64,000 nucleotides of DNA. It comes from Mycobacterium sp. Its GTDB lineage: Bacteria > Actinomycetota > Actinomycetes > Mycobacteriales > Mycobacteriaceae. The position numbers and the translations under genes are program-made. Positions 1-10,768 of this stretch are shown in pieces. Each line of letters opens with the position of its first letter. The first letter of the stretch is position 1. The stretch lies in assembly GCF_019247635.1 (NCBI RefSeq), contig NZ_JAFBAR010000004.1:1-64000 (forward strand), in the 5' to 3' direction. The notes under the pieces were generated by a model. It was not told where the DNA came from and ran no database searches. It saw nothing but the letters and a program-made list of their open reading frames with translations.

Positions 1-1
1 C

Positions 2-739
2 GGGCCCCGACTGGGCAACCTGGTTGTCGAGGTCGCGCACCTCGACAAGGGCTTCGATGGACGCACCCTGATCAAGGATCTTTCCTTCACCCTGCCCCGC
101 AACGGGATTGTCGGCGTCATCGGTCCCAACGGCGTCGGCAAGACCACACTGTTCAAAACCATCGTCGGGCTCGAGGAGCCGGACAGCGGCACCGTCAAGG
201 TCGGAGAGACCGTCAAGCTGAGTTACGTAGACCAAGCCCGCGCCGGTATCGATCCGAAAAAGACAGTGTGGGAAGTGGTCTCGGATGGGCTCGACCACAT
301 CGAGGTCGGCCACACCGAGGTACCGTCGCGGGCCTACGTGTCGGCGTTCGGCTTCAAGGGTCCCGACCAGCAAAAGCCGGCCGGCGTGCTGTCTGGAGGC
401 GAACGCAACAGGCTCAACCTGGCACTGACGCTCAAGCAGGGCGGCAACCTCATTCTGCTGGACGAGCCAACCAACGACCTGGACGTCGAAACGCTGAGCT
501 CGCTGGAGAACGCTCTCGAGCAATTCCCCGGCTGCGCGGTGGTGATTTCGCACGATCGCTGGTTCCTGGACCGGACCTGCACGCACATCCTGGCTTGGGA
601 AGGCGATGACGACAACGAGGCCAAATGGTTCTGGTTCGAGGGCAACTTCGGCGCATACGAAGAAAACAAGGTGGACAGGCTCGGGGCTGAGGCGGCGCGT
701 CCGCACAGAGTGACCCACCGCAAGCTGACACGCGACTAA
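2..739 (+). CDS. ettA: Energy-dependent translational throttle protein EttA (ABC-F), 3' part
   Basis: Partial gene cut by the left window edge; the last 245 codons are visible, in frame from base 2, ending TAA. They hold the whole second ABC domain: Walker A GPNGVGKTT (fragment residues 41-49), signature LSGGERNRLNLAL, Walker B LILLDEPTNDLD and the H-loop ISHDRWFLDR, with no membrane segments. This is the ABC-F pattern. EttA binds the ribosomal E site and gates entry into elongation according to ATP/ADP ratio. It is the orthologue of Rv2477c and lies directly upstream of gdh on the same strand, as in M. tuberculosis. The 97-nt gap to gdh allows separate transcription. Confidence 0.93.
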   Translation, partial: GPRLGNLVVEVAHLDKGFDGRTLIKDLSFTLPRNGIVGVIGPNGVGKTTLFKTIVGLEEPDSGTVKVGETVKLSYVDQARAGIDPKKTVWEVVSDGLDHIEVGHTEVPSRAYVSAFGFKGPDQQKPAGVLSGGERNRLNLALTLKQGGNLILLDEPTNDLDVETLSSLENALEQFPGCAVVISHDRWFLDRTCTHILAWEGDDDNEAKWFWFEGNFGAYEENKVDRLGAEAARPHRVTHRKLTRD

Positions 740-836
740 GGTCAGCTCTGCTACAGCCTCGCGACGATGCGGCCGGGATGGCCGCTGAGGAGTGGGGCAA
801 TCGAGCCGGTGTATTCGCGAGTTGGGAGCAATCGGT

Positions 837-3800
837 ATGACGATCGATCCCGGTGCTAAGCAAGATGTCGCGTGGAAATTCACGCAGAGCAACGACATTC
901 CCCAATGGATCTCCAAGGCCTACCTGGACAGCTATCGCGGACCGGCCGACGACGGGCCGTCCGGCTCAGCGGATCCTGCCTCGTTGGTGACGGCGCCCAT
1001 GCTGGCTGCGCACTATCGGCTCGGCCAACACCGTGCCGCGGGCGACAGCTGTGTGTGCGTCTACCCGGCCGACGAAGCCGGGGGATTCGGCCCGGCGCTG
1101 CAGGTGGTCACCGACCACGGCAGCATGCTGATGGATTCGGTCACCGTCCTGCTACACCGGCTCGGGGTGTTCTACACGGCCATCATGACCCCGGTCTTCG
1201 AGGTGCACCGCAGCCCGACCGGCGAGCTGCTCAGCGTCGAACCCAAGGCCGAAGGCACATCGCCGTACGTCGGCGAGGCGTGGATCTACGTCAAGCTCGT
1301 GCCCTCCGTCGATCGCACGGCTCTGGCCGAGGTTGAACGCCTGCTGCCCAAGGTCCTGGTCGACGTCCAGCGCGTCGCCGTCGACGCGGCCGCGATGATC
1401 ACCATCCTTGGCGACCTGGCCGCGCGCGTCGACGCCAACACCGAAGGACGCTTTGCCGCACCGGATCGCGAGGACGTCGCCGACCTGTTGCGCTGGCTGG
1501 ACAGGGGAAATTTCCTGCTGCTGGGGTACCAGCCCTGCCGGGTGCAGGACGCTCTGGTCATCGGCGACGGGTCGAGTGGCCTCGGCGTGCTGCGCGCACG
1601 CAGCGGTTCCCGGCCACGGCTTACCGACGACGACAAACTACTGGTCTTGGCGCAAGCCGCCGTGGGCAGCTACCTGCGGTACGGCGCCTACCCGTATGCC
1701 ATCGCGGTTCGCGAATATCTCGACAACAACGGCGGCAAGCAAGTTCTCGAGCATCGTTTCGTCGGGCTTTTCACCGTCGCTGCGATGAACGCCGACGTCC
1801 TGGAAATCCCGACGATCTCGCGCCGGGTCCGTGAGGCGCTGGATCTGGCTCGCAGCGACCCCAGCCACCCGGGCCAGCTACTGCTTGACGTCATCCAGAC
1901 CGTTCCCCGGCCGGAACTCTTCACGCTGAGCGCCGAGCGGCTGCTGGCGATGGCGAAGGCCGTGATCGATCTCGGATCCCAGCGCCGAGCGCTGCTATTC
2001 CTGCGGGCGGATAGGCTGCAGTTCTTCGTCTCCTGCCTGGTGTATGTGCCACGCGATCGCTACACCACGCCGGTGCGCTTGAAGATCGAGGACATCCTGG
2101 TCCGCGAATTTGGTGGGACGCGACTAGAATTCACCGCGCGTGTTAGCGAATCACCTTGGGCACTAATGCATTTCATGGTACGGCTGCCCGAAGATTCCGC
2201 GCCCGGCAGCGTCGATGTCTCCGAAGCCAACCGGATCCGGATCCAAGCGCTACTGACCGAGGCGGCGCGGACATGGGGCGACCGGCTGACCGGTGCCACC
2301 TCAACCCTCTCGGAGGGTCCGGTCTCGCTGGCCGACGCCGAGCATTACGCCGGCGCGTTCTCCGAGGCCTATAAGCAGGCGGTGAACCCGGCCGACGCCA
2401 TCGAGCAGATCGCCATCATCAAAGAGCTGACCCCTGATTCGGTCAAATTGGTGTTCTCCGAGCGCGATGAGCAAGGGGTAGCCCAGCTGACCTGGTTCCT
2501 GGGCGGGTGTACCGCCTCCTTGAGCGAGCTGCTGCCGATGCTGCAGAGCATGGGCGTCGTCGTGCTCGAAGAGCGACCGTTCAGCGTCACCCGGCCCGAC
2601 GGCCTGCCGGTCTGGATTTACCAGTTCAAGATCTCCCCGCATCCCACCATCCCGCTGGCGTCCTCGGCCGCAGAGCGGGACGCCGGTGCGCAGCGCTTCG
2701 CCGACGCGGTCACCGCGATCTGGCACGGCCGCGTCGAGATCGACCGCCTCAACGAACTGGTCATGCGCGCCGGACTGAACTGGCAACAAGTGGTGCTGTT
2801 GCGAGCGTATGCAAAGTACTTGCGGCAGGCGGGTTTTCCCTACAGCCAATCACACATCGAATCGGTGCTCAACGAACATCCTTCGACCGCGTGCTCGCTG
2901 GTCACGTTGTTCGAGGCGCTGTTCGACCCCAATCCCGCGGGGTCGGCGACCGGCCGCGACGCGCAAGCGGCTGCCGCCGCGGTGGCCGCCGACATCGACG
3001 CACTGGTGGGCCTGGACACCGACCGCATCCTGCGCGCGTTCGCGTCGCTCGTTCAGGCCACCCTGCGCACCAATCACTTCGTGACACACCAGGATTCGGC
3101 CCGCAGTCGAAATGTGCTGTCGCTCAAGCTCAACGCGCAGCTGATCGACGAGCTGCCGCTGCCGCGTCCGAAGTTCGAGATCTTCGTGTACTCGCCCCGC
3201 GTGGAGGGCGTGCACCTGCGGTTCGGCCATGTGGCGCGCGGCGGCCTGCGTTGGTCGGACCGCCGCGACGACTTCCGCACCGAGATCCTGGGCCTGGTCA
3301 AGGCGCAGGCGGTGAAGAACGCCGTCATCGTGCCGGTCGGAGCCAAGGGCGGTTTCGTGCTCAAGCGGCCGCCGCTGTCGACCGGCGACGCGGCCGTCGA
3401 CCGCGACGCCACCCGTGCCGAAGGCGTTGCGTGCTACCAACTTTTCATTTCGGGGCTGCTGGACATCACCGACAACGTCGACCACAACACCGGTAAGGTA
3501 ATCCCGCCGCCGCAGGTGGTGCGGCGCGACGGCGACGACGCCTACCTCGTCGTCGCCGCCGACAAAGGCACCGCCACGTTCTCCGACATCGCCAACGATG
3601 TCGCCAAGTCCTACGGGTTCTGGCTAGGGGACGCGTTCGCCTCAGGCGGATCCGTGGGCTACGACCACAAGGCCATGGGCATCACCGCCAAAGGCGCCTG
3701 GGAAGCCGTCAAACGGCACTTCCGGGAGATGGGCGTCGATACGCAGACCGAGGACTTCACCGTCGTCGGCGTCGGCGATATGAGCGGCGACGTGTTCGGC

Positions 3801-5675
3801 AACGGCATGCTGCTGAGCAAGCACATCAGGCTGATCGCCGCATTCGACCACCGGCACATCTTCCTCGACCCGGACCCCGACCCCGCGTCGTCGTGGGTGG
3901 AACGTCAGCGGATGTTCGCCCTACCCCGGTCCAGTTGGGACGATTACGACAAGTCGCTGATCAGCCGCGGCGGCGGGGTGTACAGCCGCGAGCAGAAGGC
4001 CATTCCGATCAGCGCGCAAGTCCGCAGCGCGCTCGGCATCGACGGCGACGTCAGCGAGATGGCCCCGCCCAACCTCATGCGAGCCATCCTGCAGGCACCG
4101 GTGGATCTGCTCTTCAACGGTGGCATCGGCACCTACGTCAAAGCCGAATCGGAGTCCGACGCCGATGTCGGCGATCGTGCTAATGATCCGGTGCGGGTCA
4201 ATGGGAACCAGGTGCGCGCCAAGGTAATCGGCGAGGGCGGCAATCTCGGCGTGACGGCATTGGGCCGCGTCGAATTCGACCTGGCGGGCGGCCGGATCAA
4301 TACCGACGCGATGGACAACTCCGCCGGCGTGGACTGCTCCGACCATGAGGTCAACATCAAGATCCTGATCGACGCGCTGGTCACCGCCGGCAAGGTCAAA
4401 GTCGAGGAACGTAAAGAGCTGCTGGAGTCGATGACCGACGAGGTAGCGCAGCTGGTGCTCGCCGACAACGAGGACCAAAACGACCTGATGGGCACCAGTC
4501 GCGCCAACGCGCCAAGCCTGCTGCCGGTGCATGCGATGCAGATCGCCTACCTGGTGGCCGAGCGCGGCGTCAACCGCGAACTGGAAGCGCTGCCGTCCGA
4601 GAAGGAGATTGCGCGCCGCACCGACATGGGCCTGGGGCTCACCTCGCCCGAGCTCGCGACGTTGATGGCGCACGTCAAGCTGGCTCTCAAAGAGGAGCTG
4701 TTGACCACCGACCTTCCGGACCTCGATGTGTTCGCGTCCAGGCTGCCGCGATACTTTCCGACGCCGCTGCGCGAACGCTTCACCCCCGAGATCCGGTCGC
4801 ACCAGCTGCGCCGCGAGATCGTCACCACCATGCTGGTCAACGACCTGGTGGACACCGCCGGCATCAGCTACGCGTTCCGGATCGCCGAAGACGTTGGCGT
4901 GCCTCCCATTCACGCGGTGCGCACCTATGTCGCCACGGACGCCATATTCGGTATCGGCCACGTCTGGCACCGGATCCGCGCGGCGAATCTGCCGGTTGCC
5001 CTGTCAGACCGGTTGACGCTGGATACCCGGCGGCTGATCGACCGCGCCGGACGTTGGCTGCTCAACTACCGTCCACAGCCGCTGGCCGTCGGTGCCGAAA
5101 TCAACCGGTTCGCCGCCAAGGTCAAGGCGTTGACGCCGCGCATGTCGGAGTGGTTGCGCGGCGACGACAAGGCCATCGTGGAAAAGGAAGCCGCGGAATT
5201 CGCGGCGCAGGGGGCGCCCGAAGACCTGGCCTACCGGGTCGCGGCCGGGTTGTATCGCTACAGCCTGCTCGACATCATCGACATCGCCGACATCACCGAG
5301 GTCGATACCGCCGACGTCGCCGACACCTACTTCGCCCTGATGGACCGGCTGGGCACCGACAGCCTGTTGACGGCGGTGTCCGAACTGCCGCGGAATGACC
5401 GCTGGCATGCGTTGGCGCGCTTGGCGATTCGTGACGATATCTATGCGTCGTTGCGGGCGCTGTGTTTCGACGTGCTCGCGGTGGGGGAGCCGGAGGAAAG
5501 TGGCGAAGAGAAGATCGCCGAGTGGGAACACATCAGCGCCTCCCGGGTGGAGCGTGCCCGCCGGACCCTCGACGAGCTGCGGGAAAGTGGCGAGAAGGAC
5601 CTCGCCACACTGTCCGTGGCGGCGCGCCAGATCCGCCGCATGACACGCACCAGTGGACGGGGATCGTCGAGTTGA
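837..5675 (+). CDS. gdh: NAD-specific glutamate dehydrogenase, large (about 180 kDa) type
   Basis: 1612 residues starting [11 protein letters not shown]; this ATG is preferred to an in-frame upstream start at 792 because it matches the start of mycobacterial orthologues (Rv2476c). The enzyme oxidatively deaminates glutamate to 2-oxoglutarate with NAD. The long N-terminal part carries the ACT-like regulatory modules typical of the large class. The catalytic core follows, with the lysine-rich substrate loop [15 protein letters not shown] at about residue 840 and a conserved [12 protein letters not shown] stretch. In mycobacteria this enzyme is inhibited by unphosphorylated GarA, so it links PknG signalling to nitrogen/carbon balance (established knowledge). 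The stop overlaps the start of the next gene by 4 nt. Confidence 0.96.
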   Translation: MTIDPGAKQDVAWKFTQSNDIPQWISKAYLDSYRGPADDGPSGSADPASLVTAPMLAAHYRLGQHRAAGDSCVCVYPADEAGGFGPALQVVTDHGSMLMDSVTVLLHRLGVFYTAIMTPVFEVHRSPTGELLSVEPKAEGTSPYVGEAWIYVKLVPSVDRTALAEVERLLPKVLVDVQRVAVDAAAMITILGDLAARVDANTEGRFAAPDREDVADLLRWLDRGNFLLLGYQPCRVQDALVIGDGSSGLGVLRARSGSRPRLTDDDKLLVLAQAAVGSYLRYGAYPYAIAVREYLDNNGGKQVLEHRFVGLFTVAAMNADVLEIPTISRRVREALDLARSDPSHPGQLLLDVIQTVPRPELFTLSAERLLAMAKAVIDLGSQRRALLFLRADRLQFFVSCLVYVPRDRYTTPVRLKIEDILVREFGGTRLEFTARVSESPWALMHFMVRLPEDSAPGSVDVSEANRIRIQALLTEAARTWGDRLTGATSTLSEGPVSLADAEHYAGAFSEAYKQAVNPADAIEQIAIIKELTPDSVKLVFSERDEQGVAQLTWFLGGCTASLSELLPMLQSMGVVVLEERPFSVTRPDGLPVWIYQFKISPHPTIPLASSAAERDAGAQRFADAVTAIWHGRVEIDRLNELVMRAGLNWQQVVLLRAYAKYLRQAGFPYSQSHIESVLNEHPSTACSLVTLFEALFDPNPAGSATGRDAQAAAAAVAADIDALVGLDTDRILRAFASLVQATLRTNHFVTHQDSARSRNVLSLKLNAQLIDELPLPRPKFEIFVYSPRVEGVHLRFGHVARGGLRWSDRRDDFRTEILGLVKAQAVKNAVIVPVGAKGGFVLKRPPLSTGDAAVDRDATRAEGVACYQLFISGLLDITDNVDHNTGKVIPPPQVVRRDGDDAYLVVAADKGTATFSDIANDVAKSYGFWLGDAFASGGSVGYDHKAMGITAKGAWEAVKRHFREMGVDTQTEDFTVVGVGDMSGDVFGNGMLLSKHIRLIAAFDHRHIFLDPDPDPASSWVERQRMFALPRSSWDDYDKSLISRGGGVYSREQKAIPISAQVRSALGIDGDVSEMAPPNLMRAILQAPVDLLFNGGIGTYVKAESESDADVGDRANDPVRVNGNQVRAKVIGEGGNLGVTALGRVEFDLAGGRINTDAMDNSAGVDCSDHEVNIKILIDALVTAGKVKVEERKELLESMTDEVAQLVLADNEDQNDLMGTSRANAPSLLPVHAMQIAYLVAERGVNRELEALPSEKEIARRTDMGLGLTSPELATLMAHVKLALKEELLTTDLPDLDVFASRLPRYFPTPLRERFTPEIRSHQLRREIVTTMLVNDLVDTAGISYAFRIAEDVGVPPIHAVRTYVATDAIFGIGHVWHRIRAANLPVALSDRLTLDTRRLIDRAGRWLLNYRPQPLAVGAEINRFAAKVKALTPRMSEWLRGDDKAIVEKEAAEFAAQGAPEDLAYRVAAGLYRYSLLDIIDIADITEVDTADVADTYFALMDRLGTDSLLTAVSELPRNDRWHALARLAIRDDIYASLRALCFDVLAVGEPEESGEEKIAEWEHISASRVERARRTLDELRESGEKDLATLSVAARQIRRMTRTSGRGSSS

Positions 5676-6088
5676 CCGTGGGATTCGTCGCGCCTGTTCC
5701 CGTGCGCTGGTCGGATATCGATATGTACCAGCACATCAACCACGCGACCATGGTCACCATCCTCGAAGAAGCCCGGGTCCCCTTCCTGCGTGACGCTTTT
5801 GCCTCCGACATCACCACCACCGGACTGCTGATCGCCGACGTGCGGGTCACCTACAAAGGTCAACTGCGGCTGGTCGATTCACCGTTGCAGGTGGCGATGT
5901 GGGTCAAGCGGCTCCGGGCGGTCGACTTCACGTTGGGCTACGAGGTGCGTTCGGTCGCCGCGGAGCCCGAGTCCAAACCGGCGGTCATCGCCGAGACGCA
6001 GCTCGCCGCCTTCCACATCGACGAGCAGCGGCTGGTGCGTTTGGCGCCGCATCATCGGGAGTACTTAAAACGGTGGCTAAGGGAATAG
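5672..6088 (+). CDS. 4HBT-family acyl-CoA thioesterase-like protein (Rv2475c-like)
   Basis: 138 residues from a TTG start that overlaps the gdh stop as TTGA, giving [13 protein letters not shown]; a GTG two codons later is the alternative. The segment [18 protein letters not shown] is the 4-hydroxybenzoyl-CoA thioesterase hot-dog motif with the catalytic-type Asp and the following HxN, and [10 protein letters not shown] is usual for single-domain YbgC/FadM-type enzymes. Likely hydrolyses a small or medium acyl-CoA in the cytoplasm; the substrate is not visible from sequence. It is probably translated by coupling to gdh and overlaps the next gene by 16 nt. Confidence 0.85.
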   Translation: MTVGFVAPVPVRWSDIDMYQHINHATMVTILEEARVPFLRDAFASDITTTGLLIADVRVTYKGQLRLVDSPLQVAMWVKRLRAVDFTLGYEVRSVAAEPESKPAVIAETQLAAFHIDEQRLVRLAPHHREYLKRWLRE

Positions 6089-6759
6089 CGGCGGAAGCGG
6101 GGGGCGGAGCCGAGCGAGGGCTCTGGCTCAGCGATTCGGCGCACCGACGGGATCTGGCTACGTTCGTCGATCATGCGCGGCGGCTCGACGAGACGGCTAT
6201 CATCCGGCTTCGCGTTCGATCCGCCCAATTGGTAAGCGCCTGGGTGGCAACGGGTTTCGACGTTTTGGCCAGTCGTGTGGTGGCCGGCACCGCGCGGCCC
6301 GAGGACCTGTCGGTCGGCGCTGACGCTTTGGCGCGCGGCCTGGCGGCCATGGATTCGTCGGGCTACGTCGACCCGGGCTTCGCGATGGACTCGGCGTGGC
6401 GAGGTGCGCTCCCCCCGGAGTCAGGTTTCGTCCATCTCGACGACGTGCCGGCAAAGGTCATGCTCGACCTCGCGCAGCAAGGAACACAACTGGCCAAGGA
6501 GCACAGCGGTTCCCACGGCCCGCCGGTTTCGCTGCTCGACCAGGAGGTGATCCGGGTCAGCTCGGCCGACGTCAGCGTCGGACTGCCCATGCGCTGCATA
6601 TTCGCTTTGACCGCAATGGGTTTCCTACCGCAGTCCTCGGGCGCGATCCCCGCCGACGAGCCGATCCGCGTCCGGATACTGCCGGCCTGGCTGCGTGTCG
6701 ACGCCAGGTTCGGGTCGGTGTACTGGCGCCGCGCCCACGCAGCGCTGGTGCTGCGGTGA
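6073..6759 (+). CDS. Conserved mycobacterial protein of unknown function (Rv2474c-like)
   Basis: 228 residues from a GTG at 6073 ([11 protein letters not shown]), 16 nt inside the preceding gene. No recognised domain, signal peptide or membrane segment. The protein is mixed alpha/beta with an Arg-rich middle and ends DARFGSVYWRRAHAALVLR. It matches the position and approximate length of Rv2474c. The overlaps make gdh, the thioesterase-like gene and this gene one transcription unit, but no function follows from that. The extreme 5' end (GGGGCGGAGCCGAGCGAGGG) resembles a dispersed mycobacterial intergenic repeat, so the N-terminus may be partly repeat-derived and the true start could lie further in. 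Confidence 0.7.
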   Translation: MAKGIAAEAGGGAERGLWLSDSAHRRDLATFVDHARRLDETAIIRLRVRSAQLVSAWVATGFDVLASRVVAGTARPEDLSVGADALARGLAAMDSSGYVDPGFAMDSAWRGALPPESGFVHLDDVPAKVMLDLAQQGTQLAKEHSGSHGPPVSLLDQEVIRVSSADVSVGLPMRCIFALTAMGFLPQSSGAIPADEPIRVRILPAWLRVDARFGSVYWRRAHAALVLR

Positions 6760-6818
6760 GGCACCGGAGTGCTGCGTCGGGTTCCGGGACGGGATCACGG
6801 CGATTTTAAGCGGTCGCA

Positions 6819-7856
6819 TCAGGGCCCGTAGAGCCGCCACAAGGGGAGAACGGAGTCCAGGTAATCGATAAACTTCTGCAGCCCCACTCGATATTGTCCG
6901 AACCCGTAGGGATCTTCCGCGTACTCCGGAAACGCGATGCCCAGCCCGAACAACCCGGGGGCCAGAATTCCGTTCCTCTGGTTGTAATCCAGCTGCCCCC
7001 ATTGCGGCGTGTCGGGCAGCTTTCTCCGCTCGAACCCGACGGTATAGACAACGCGATCGCAAGCTTGGAGTTTCTCCTTGAAATCCGGGCCGGATACCCA
7101 GCATCTCTCCAGCCGTTCGGGATATGTTCCGTCGATATTTTCCCGGGCCCACACCGCCGCGCGTCCCTTGAGGCCGGTATCGTCGAACAAGATCCAATCG
7201 TCAAGGTAAACCGCGTATTTCAGCGGACTCCGGTAAAAGTTGATCACCCGTTCGACGGGATGGCGAAGCAAATGCGGCAAGGCGATCATCGACGAGTGTG
7301 ACGAGCCGAAGACGGCAACCGTCGCACCCTCCAGCGGCTGCTGGGCCAGCTTTTCTGGATCAAGCGCCACTTCGACCGGAATCTCGTCGAGGTGCGGATG
7401 GCAGAGTTTCTTCGGGATGGCTCCGACGGCGAGGATCACATTTTCCGCGGCGACTTCCTGCTCGCTTGTCTCAATCGTCCAGTGCCGCTGCGCCAAGGAC
7501 AGCGCGATTGCCGTCGTCTGAAAGGTTTGGACCCGCTCGCGCAGGTGCTCGGTGATCCAAACCAATGGTTCTGCGACGAGTGCGAGGGCACAGGTTTCCT
7601 CGGGGTCGACTTCCCGCAGCGGCATGGCAGGTGCCTCCGAGAACCGGAATGCCGGAGAGCGATTCAAGAAGCTAAGAAATGTCCCGACAATTGTGTTGCT
7701 CGACACCGGCCGCCATTTCTGCCCGATGTCGCCACCGGCAAAGTCGGGATCAATCCAAGCAATCGTTTCCGGTGCGATTCCCGCATCAAGGAGTCTTCCC
7801 ACCGCGGCAACTCCCGCGGGACCCGCTCCGATCACTGTCCACGCAAAGGGTGCCAT
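6819..7856 (-). CDS. FAD/NAD(P)-binding oxidoreductase, SidA/pyridine-nucleotide type
   Basis: 345 residues. The N-terminal Rossmann motif VIGAGPAGVAAVGRLL (G10, G12, G15) binds FAD, and a second nucleotide-binding segment VAVFGSSHSSMIAL at about residue 180 would bind NAD(P)H. The spacing is that of class B flavoprotein monooxygenases or small disulfide-reductase-like enzymes. No CxxxxC redox pair is seen, so it is not a standard disulfide reductase. It lies 48 nt downstream of aglA on the same strand. H37Rv has different genes (Rv2472-Rv2473) here. Its codons look lower in GC than its neighbours, which suggests acquisition by transfer. No Shine-Dalgarno is evident; TATATC lies 7-12 nt before the ATG. 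Substrate unknown. Confidence 0.75.
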   Translation of the reverse strand: MAPFAWTVIGAGPAGVAAVGRLLDAGIAPETIAWIDPDFAGGDIGQKWRPVSSNTIVGTFLSFLNRSPAFRFSEAPAMPLREVDPEETCALALVAEPLVWITEHLRERVQTFQTTAIALSLAQRHWTIETSEQEVAAENVILAVGAIPKKLCHPHLDEIPVEVALDPEKLAQQPLEGATVAVFGSSHSSMIALPHLLRHPVERVINFYRSPLKYAVYLDDWILFDDTGLKGRAAVWARENIDGTYPERLERCWVSGPDFKEKLQACDRVVYTVGFERRKLPDTPQWGQLDYNQRNGILAPGLFGLGIAFPEYAEDPYGFGQYRVGLQKFIDYLDSVLPLWRLYGP

Positions 7857-7904
7857 GTACCAGATATAGAGCAGCGGGCATCGAGATGCTGGCTCGCCTC
7901 TTCG

Positions 7905-9482
7905 CTAGACCAGCCACGCCGCGCTGTCCGGCGGCAGTTCGCCGTCGACCAGTGGCGCGCTGGCCAGGATGACTTCGCCCGCCGGCAGCTCGACCGGGCG
8001 ATCGCCGGCGTTCAACACGCACACGAGGCCGCCGTCGCGACGCCGAAAGACCACCGCATCGCTGGCCGCGGACAGGAAATCGATGGCAGTCCCCGCGAAT
8101 TCGCTTCTTTGCCTGCGTAATTCGAGTGCGCGGCGGAAGAACGACAACGTCGAGTCGGCGTCCGCGTCCTGATTTTCGACGGTCAGCGCCACCCAATCGG
8201 CGGGCGTCGGCAACCAGGTGTCGGCTGACGTCGAGAACCCGAACGGGGGAGCATCGCCCGACCACGGAATCGGAACTCGGCACTTGTCGCGTCCGCGTTC
8301 GGTATGTCCGGACCGCTCCCATGTCGGGTCCTGCAGCACCTCGTCGGGCAGGTCCAACACGTCGGGCAGGCCAAGTTCCTCGCCGTTGTAGATGAATACC
8401 GCGCCCGGCAGCGCGAGCATCAGCATCGCCATCGCGCGCGCCCGGCGCAGCCCGATCGTCCCGTCGCCGTACCGGGTGACCTCGCGGCCCACGTCGTGGT
8501 TGGACAGCGTCCACGTCGGGGTCGCATTCTCAAGAGCCGTGGCCGCCAAAGAATTTCGCACCGCGTCGTGAATTTCGGTGGCGTCGAAGGCGATCTGGGC
8601 CAGCCGGAAATTGAAGCCGAGATGCAGTTCGTCGGGTCGCAGATACTCGGCCCACCGGGCATTGTCGGTGACCCACACCTCGCCGACGGTCACCGCGCCG
8701 GGATAGTCGTCGATGACGGTGCGGATATCGCGGTGAATCGCGTGCACGCTCGGGTGGTTGAAGCGGGGGTCGTCGTCGGTGTGGTGTAACACCCGGCTCC
8801 CGACTTCGGGCGAGTCCGGCAGGTCTTGCGGCTTTGCCATCCCGTGTGCGACGTCGATGCGGAAACCGTCCACGCCGCGTTCCAGCCAAAACCGCAGCGT
8901 CTTTTCGAAGTCGTCGAAGACCTCCGGGTTGTCCCAGTTCAGGTCGGGCTGCTCGACGTCGAACAGGTGCAGATACCACTGGCCGCGCTTGCCGTCCGGC
9001 TCGACCACCCGGGTCCAGGCCGATCCGCCGAACACCGATTTCCAGTTGTTCGGCGGCAGCAGCCCGCCGGCACCGCGCCCGTCGCGAAAGATGTAGCGCT
9101 CGCGCGCGTCGGTGCCCGGCCCGGCGCGCAGCGCCGTCTGAAACCACGGGTGCGCCGAGCTGGTGTGGTTGGGCACCACGTCCATGGTGACCTTGATGCC
9201 CCGCTGGTGGGCCGCGCCGATCAGCCGTTCGAACGCGGCCAGCCCTCCGAACAACGGGTCGACGTCACGCGGATCGGCGACGTCGTAGCCGTGGTCGGCC
9301 ATCGGCGAGACGGTGACGGGGTTGAGCCAGAGCGCGTCGACACCAAGGTCTTTCAGGTAGTCGAGCCGGGCCGTCAAGCCATCCAGATCGCCCACCCCGT
9401 CGCCGTCGCTGTCGGCGAACGATCGCGGGTACACCTGGTAGAAGACCGCACTCGACCACCATGCCTCGCTCTGAGCAGCCAT
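7905..9482 (-). CDS. aglA: Alpha-glucosidase, glycoside hydrolase family 13
   Basis: 525 residues starting [22 protein letters not shown]. All GH13 signatures are present in order: DVVPNHTS (region I), GFRIDVAHG with the nucleophile Asp (region II), VGEVWV with the acid/base Glu (region III) and LSNHDV with the transition-state Asp (region IV). The absence of a signal peptide points to cytosolic hydrolysis of alpha-glucosidic oligosaccharides or isomaltose/trehalose-related sugars. Orthologue of Rv2471. The start ATG overlaps the glbO stop (TAATG), so translation is coupled to glbO. The flavoprotein gene follows 48 nt downstream. Confidence 0.92.
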   Translation of the reverse strand: MAAQSEAWWSSAVFYQVYPRSFADSDGDGVGDLDGLTARLDYLKDLGVDALWLNPVTVSPMADHGYDVADPRDVDPLFGGLAAFERLIGAAHQRGIKVTMDVVPNHTSSAHPWFQTALRAGPGTDARERYIFRDGRGAGGLLPPNNWKSVFGGSAWTRVVEPDGKRGQWYLHLFDVEQPDLNWDNPEVFDDFEKTLRFWLERGVDGFRIDVAHGMAKPQDLPDSPEVGSRVLHHTDDDPRFNHPSVHAIHRDIRTVIDDYPGAVTVGEVWVTDNARWAEYLRPDELHLGFNFRLAQIAFDATEIHDAVRNSLAATALENATPTWTLSNHDVGREVTRYGDGTIGLRRARAMAMLMLALPGAVFIYNGEELGLPDVLDLPDEVLQDPTWERSGHTERGRDKCRVPIPWSGDAPPFGFSTSADTWLPTPADWVALTVENQDADADSTLSFFRRALELRRQRSEFAGTAIDFLSAASDAVVFRRRDGGLVCVLNAGDRPVELPAGEVILASAPLVDGELPPDSAAWLV

Positions 9483-9886
9483 TAGAACCCCGAGTTCACC
9501 AAGGAGTGGGCGGCCATCTCGAGGTAGTCGAGCAGTTCGCGGCGGTGCTCATCATCGAGAGTTTGCGGGTCAATCGAGGCAACAGCGATGTGCATGCATC
9601 GCAGCCAGGCGTCGCGCTCGATCGGGGTGATCCGGAACGGTGCGTGCCGCATCCGCAGCCGGGGGTGGCCGCGCTGGTCGGAGTAGGTCCGCGGGCCGCC
9701 CCAGTATTGCTCGAGGAACATCCGCAGCCGTTCCTCGGCGGCCGCCAGGTCGTCCGCCGGGTAGAGCTCACGCAGTATCTCGTCCTCGGGTACCTGCTGG
9801 TAGAAGCGCGCGACGATCGCGTTGAAGGTCTCGGCACCGCCGACTGCGTCGTAGAAGGTCTCTTGGCCCTGATCCATCCTCTCCAT
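9482..9886 (-). CDS. glbO: Truncated haemoglobin O (group II trHb)
   Basis: 134 residues, 2/2 globin. With this start, Tyr42 is the CD1 tyrosine, His81 the proximal haem ligand and Trp94 the G8 tryptophan that stabilises bound O2. The surrounding segments ([32 protein letters not shown]) are diagnostic of TrHbO. M. tuberculosis GlbO has 128 residues, so the first 3-6 residues here (MERMDQ) are uncertain; ATG at 9879-9877 is an alternative start. The protein binds O2 tightly and is associated with the membrane and respiration in mycobacteria. It is first in a glbO-aglA-flavoprotein operon. Confidence 0.95.
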   Translation of the reverse strand: MERMDQGQETFYDAVGGAETFNAIVARFYQQVPEDEILRELYPADDLAAAEERLRMFLEQYWGGPRTYSDQRGHPRLRMRHAPFRITPIERDAWLRCMHIAVASIDPQTLDDEHRRELLDYLEMAAHSLVNSGF

Positions 9887-10022
9887 TGTGGTGTATCGGT
9901 TGGCGAGCAGGGGAAGCCGGGCCGGAAGCCTTGCCCGCTGTTCACCGGATCGACACGGCGCGCACCTGCAATAAGGGTGCGATTAGCGGCGAATCATGGT
10001 GGACTATCCGCGGAGGAGCTAC

Positions 10023-10688
10023 ATGGCGCAGGGCAAGAGACGCCGCAGCCACCGCAATTCGGGTGCCGCGGCTGGGTCGACCGGGCCCGCGACCGCGTCA
10101 TGCCTGCACCGTGTTGAAGGTCATCCGCGTGTCGACACCCATCCGCCGAACCGGCACGACACCGCGTCGATCTGGAACCGCCGGCGGGTGCTGCTGCTGA
10201 ACTCGACCTACGAGCCGCTGACCGCATTGCCGCTGCGGCGGGCCATCGTCATGCTGATCTGCGGCAAGGCCGACGTCGTACACCACGACCCGGCCGGGCC
10301 GGTCATTCATTCGGCGACCAGCTCCATCGTGGTGCCCTCGGTGATCCAGCTGCGCTCCTACGTGCGGGTGCCCTACCGAGCCCGCGTCCCGATGACCCGC
10401 GCCGCGCTGATGCACCGCGACCGATTCTGCTGCGCCTACTGCGGGGCGAAGGCCGACACCGTCGACCACGTGGTGCCCCGCAGTCGCGGCGGCGACCACT
10501 CCTGGGAGAACTGCGTCGCCTGCTGCTCGCCCTGCAACCATCGCAAGGGCGACAAGCTGCTCACCGAACTCGGCTGGGATCTGCGCCGGGCGCCCATGCC
10601 GCCGACCGGGCAGCATTGGCGTCTGCTGTCCACGGTCAAGGAGCTCGATCCAGCGTGGGCTCGCTACCTGGGTGAAGGCGCCGCTTAA
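10023..10688 (+). CDS. HNH endonuclease family protein (Rv2469c-like)
   Basis: 221 residues from ATG 10023, chosen because GGAGGA sits 5 nt upstream and the product then starts MAQGKRRRSHR, in line with the about 222-residue orthologue. The C-terminal half contains the HNH fold with zinc ligands: CAYCGAKADTVDHVVPRSRGG, then NCVACCSPCNHRKGD (DH, N, and CxxC/CxxCN pairs). The N-terminal region WNRRRVLLLNSTYEPL is typical of the broad actinobacterial HNH family. Probably a DNA-cleaving or DNA-repair-associated nuclease; no toxin partner or restriction gene lies next to it. Confidence 0.88.
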   Translation: MAQGKRRRSHRNSGAAAGSTGPATASCLHRVEGHPRVDTHPPNRHDTASIWNRRRVLLLNSTYEPLTALPLRRAIVMLICGKADVVHHDPAGPVIHSATSSIVVPSVIQLRSYVRVPYRARVPMTRAALMHRDRFCCAYCGAKADTVDHVVPRSRGGDHSWENCVACCSPCNHRKGDKLLTELGWDLRRAPMPPTGQHWRLLSTVKELDPAWARYLGEGAA

Positions 10689-10755
10689 GCCGGATTGCCC
10701 GCGGGCGGGGTGAGTTTCTTGCGCACCAAGTGCGCCGATAGCGGCTGTGGTGGGA

Positions 10756-10761
10756 TACGGT
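10756..10761 (+). promoter_or_regulatory. -10 box of a leaderless promoter for ctaJ
   Basis: TACGGT fits the mycobacterial TANNNT -10 hexamer and is followed by 7 nt and then the GTG start at 10769, the spacing expected when transcription begins at the start codon. No Shine-Dalgarno is present before this GTG. Confidence 0.5.
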
Positions 10762-10768
10762 TTGCGTC

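Noticed and set aside
792..836. Upstream start for gdh
   Set aside because: The ATG at 837 gives the conserved [11 protein letters not shown] start; the extra 15 codons have no family support.
3921..4970. 349-codon minus-strand frame inside gdh
   Set aside because: Antisense shadow of high-GC coding sequence; gdh is conserved across the whole span.
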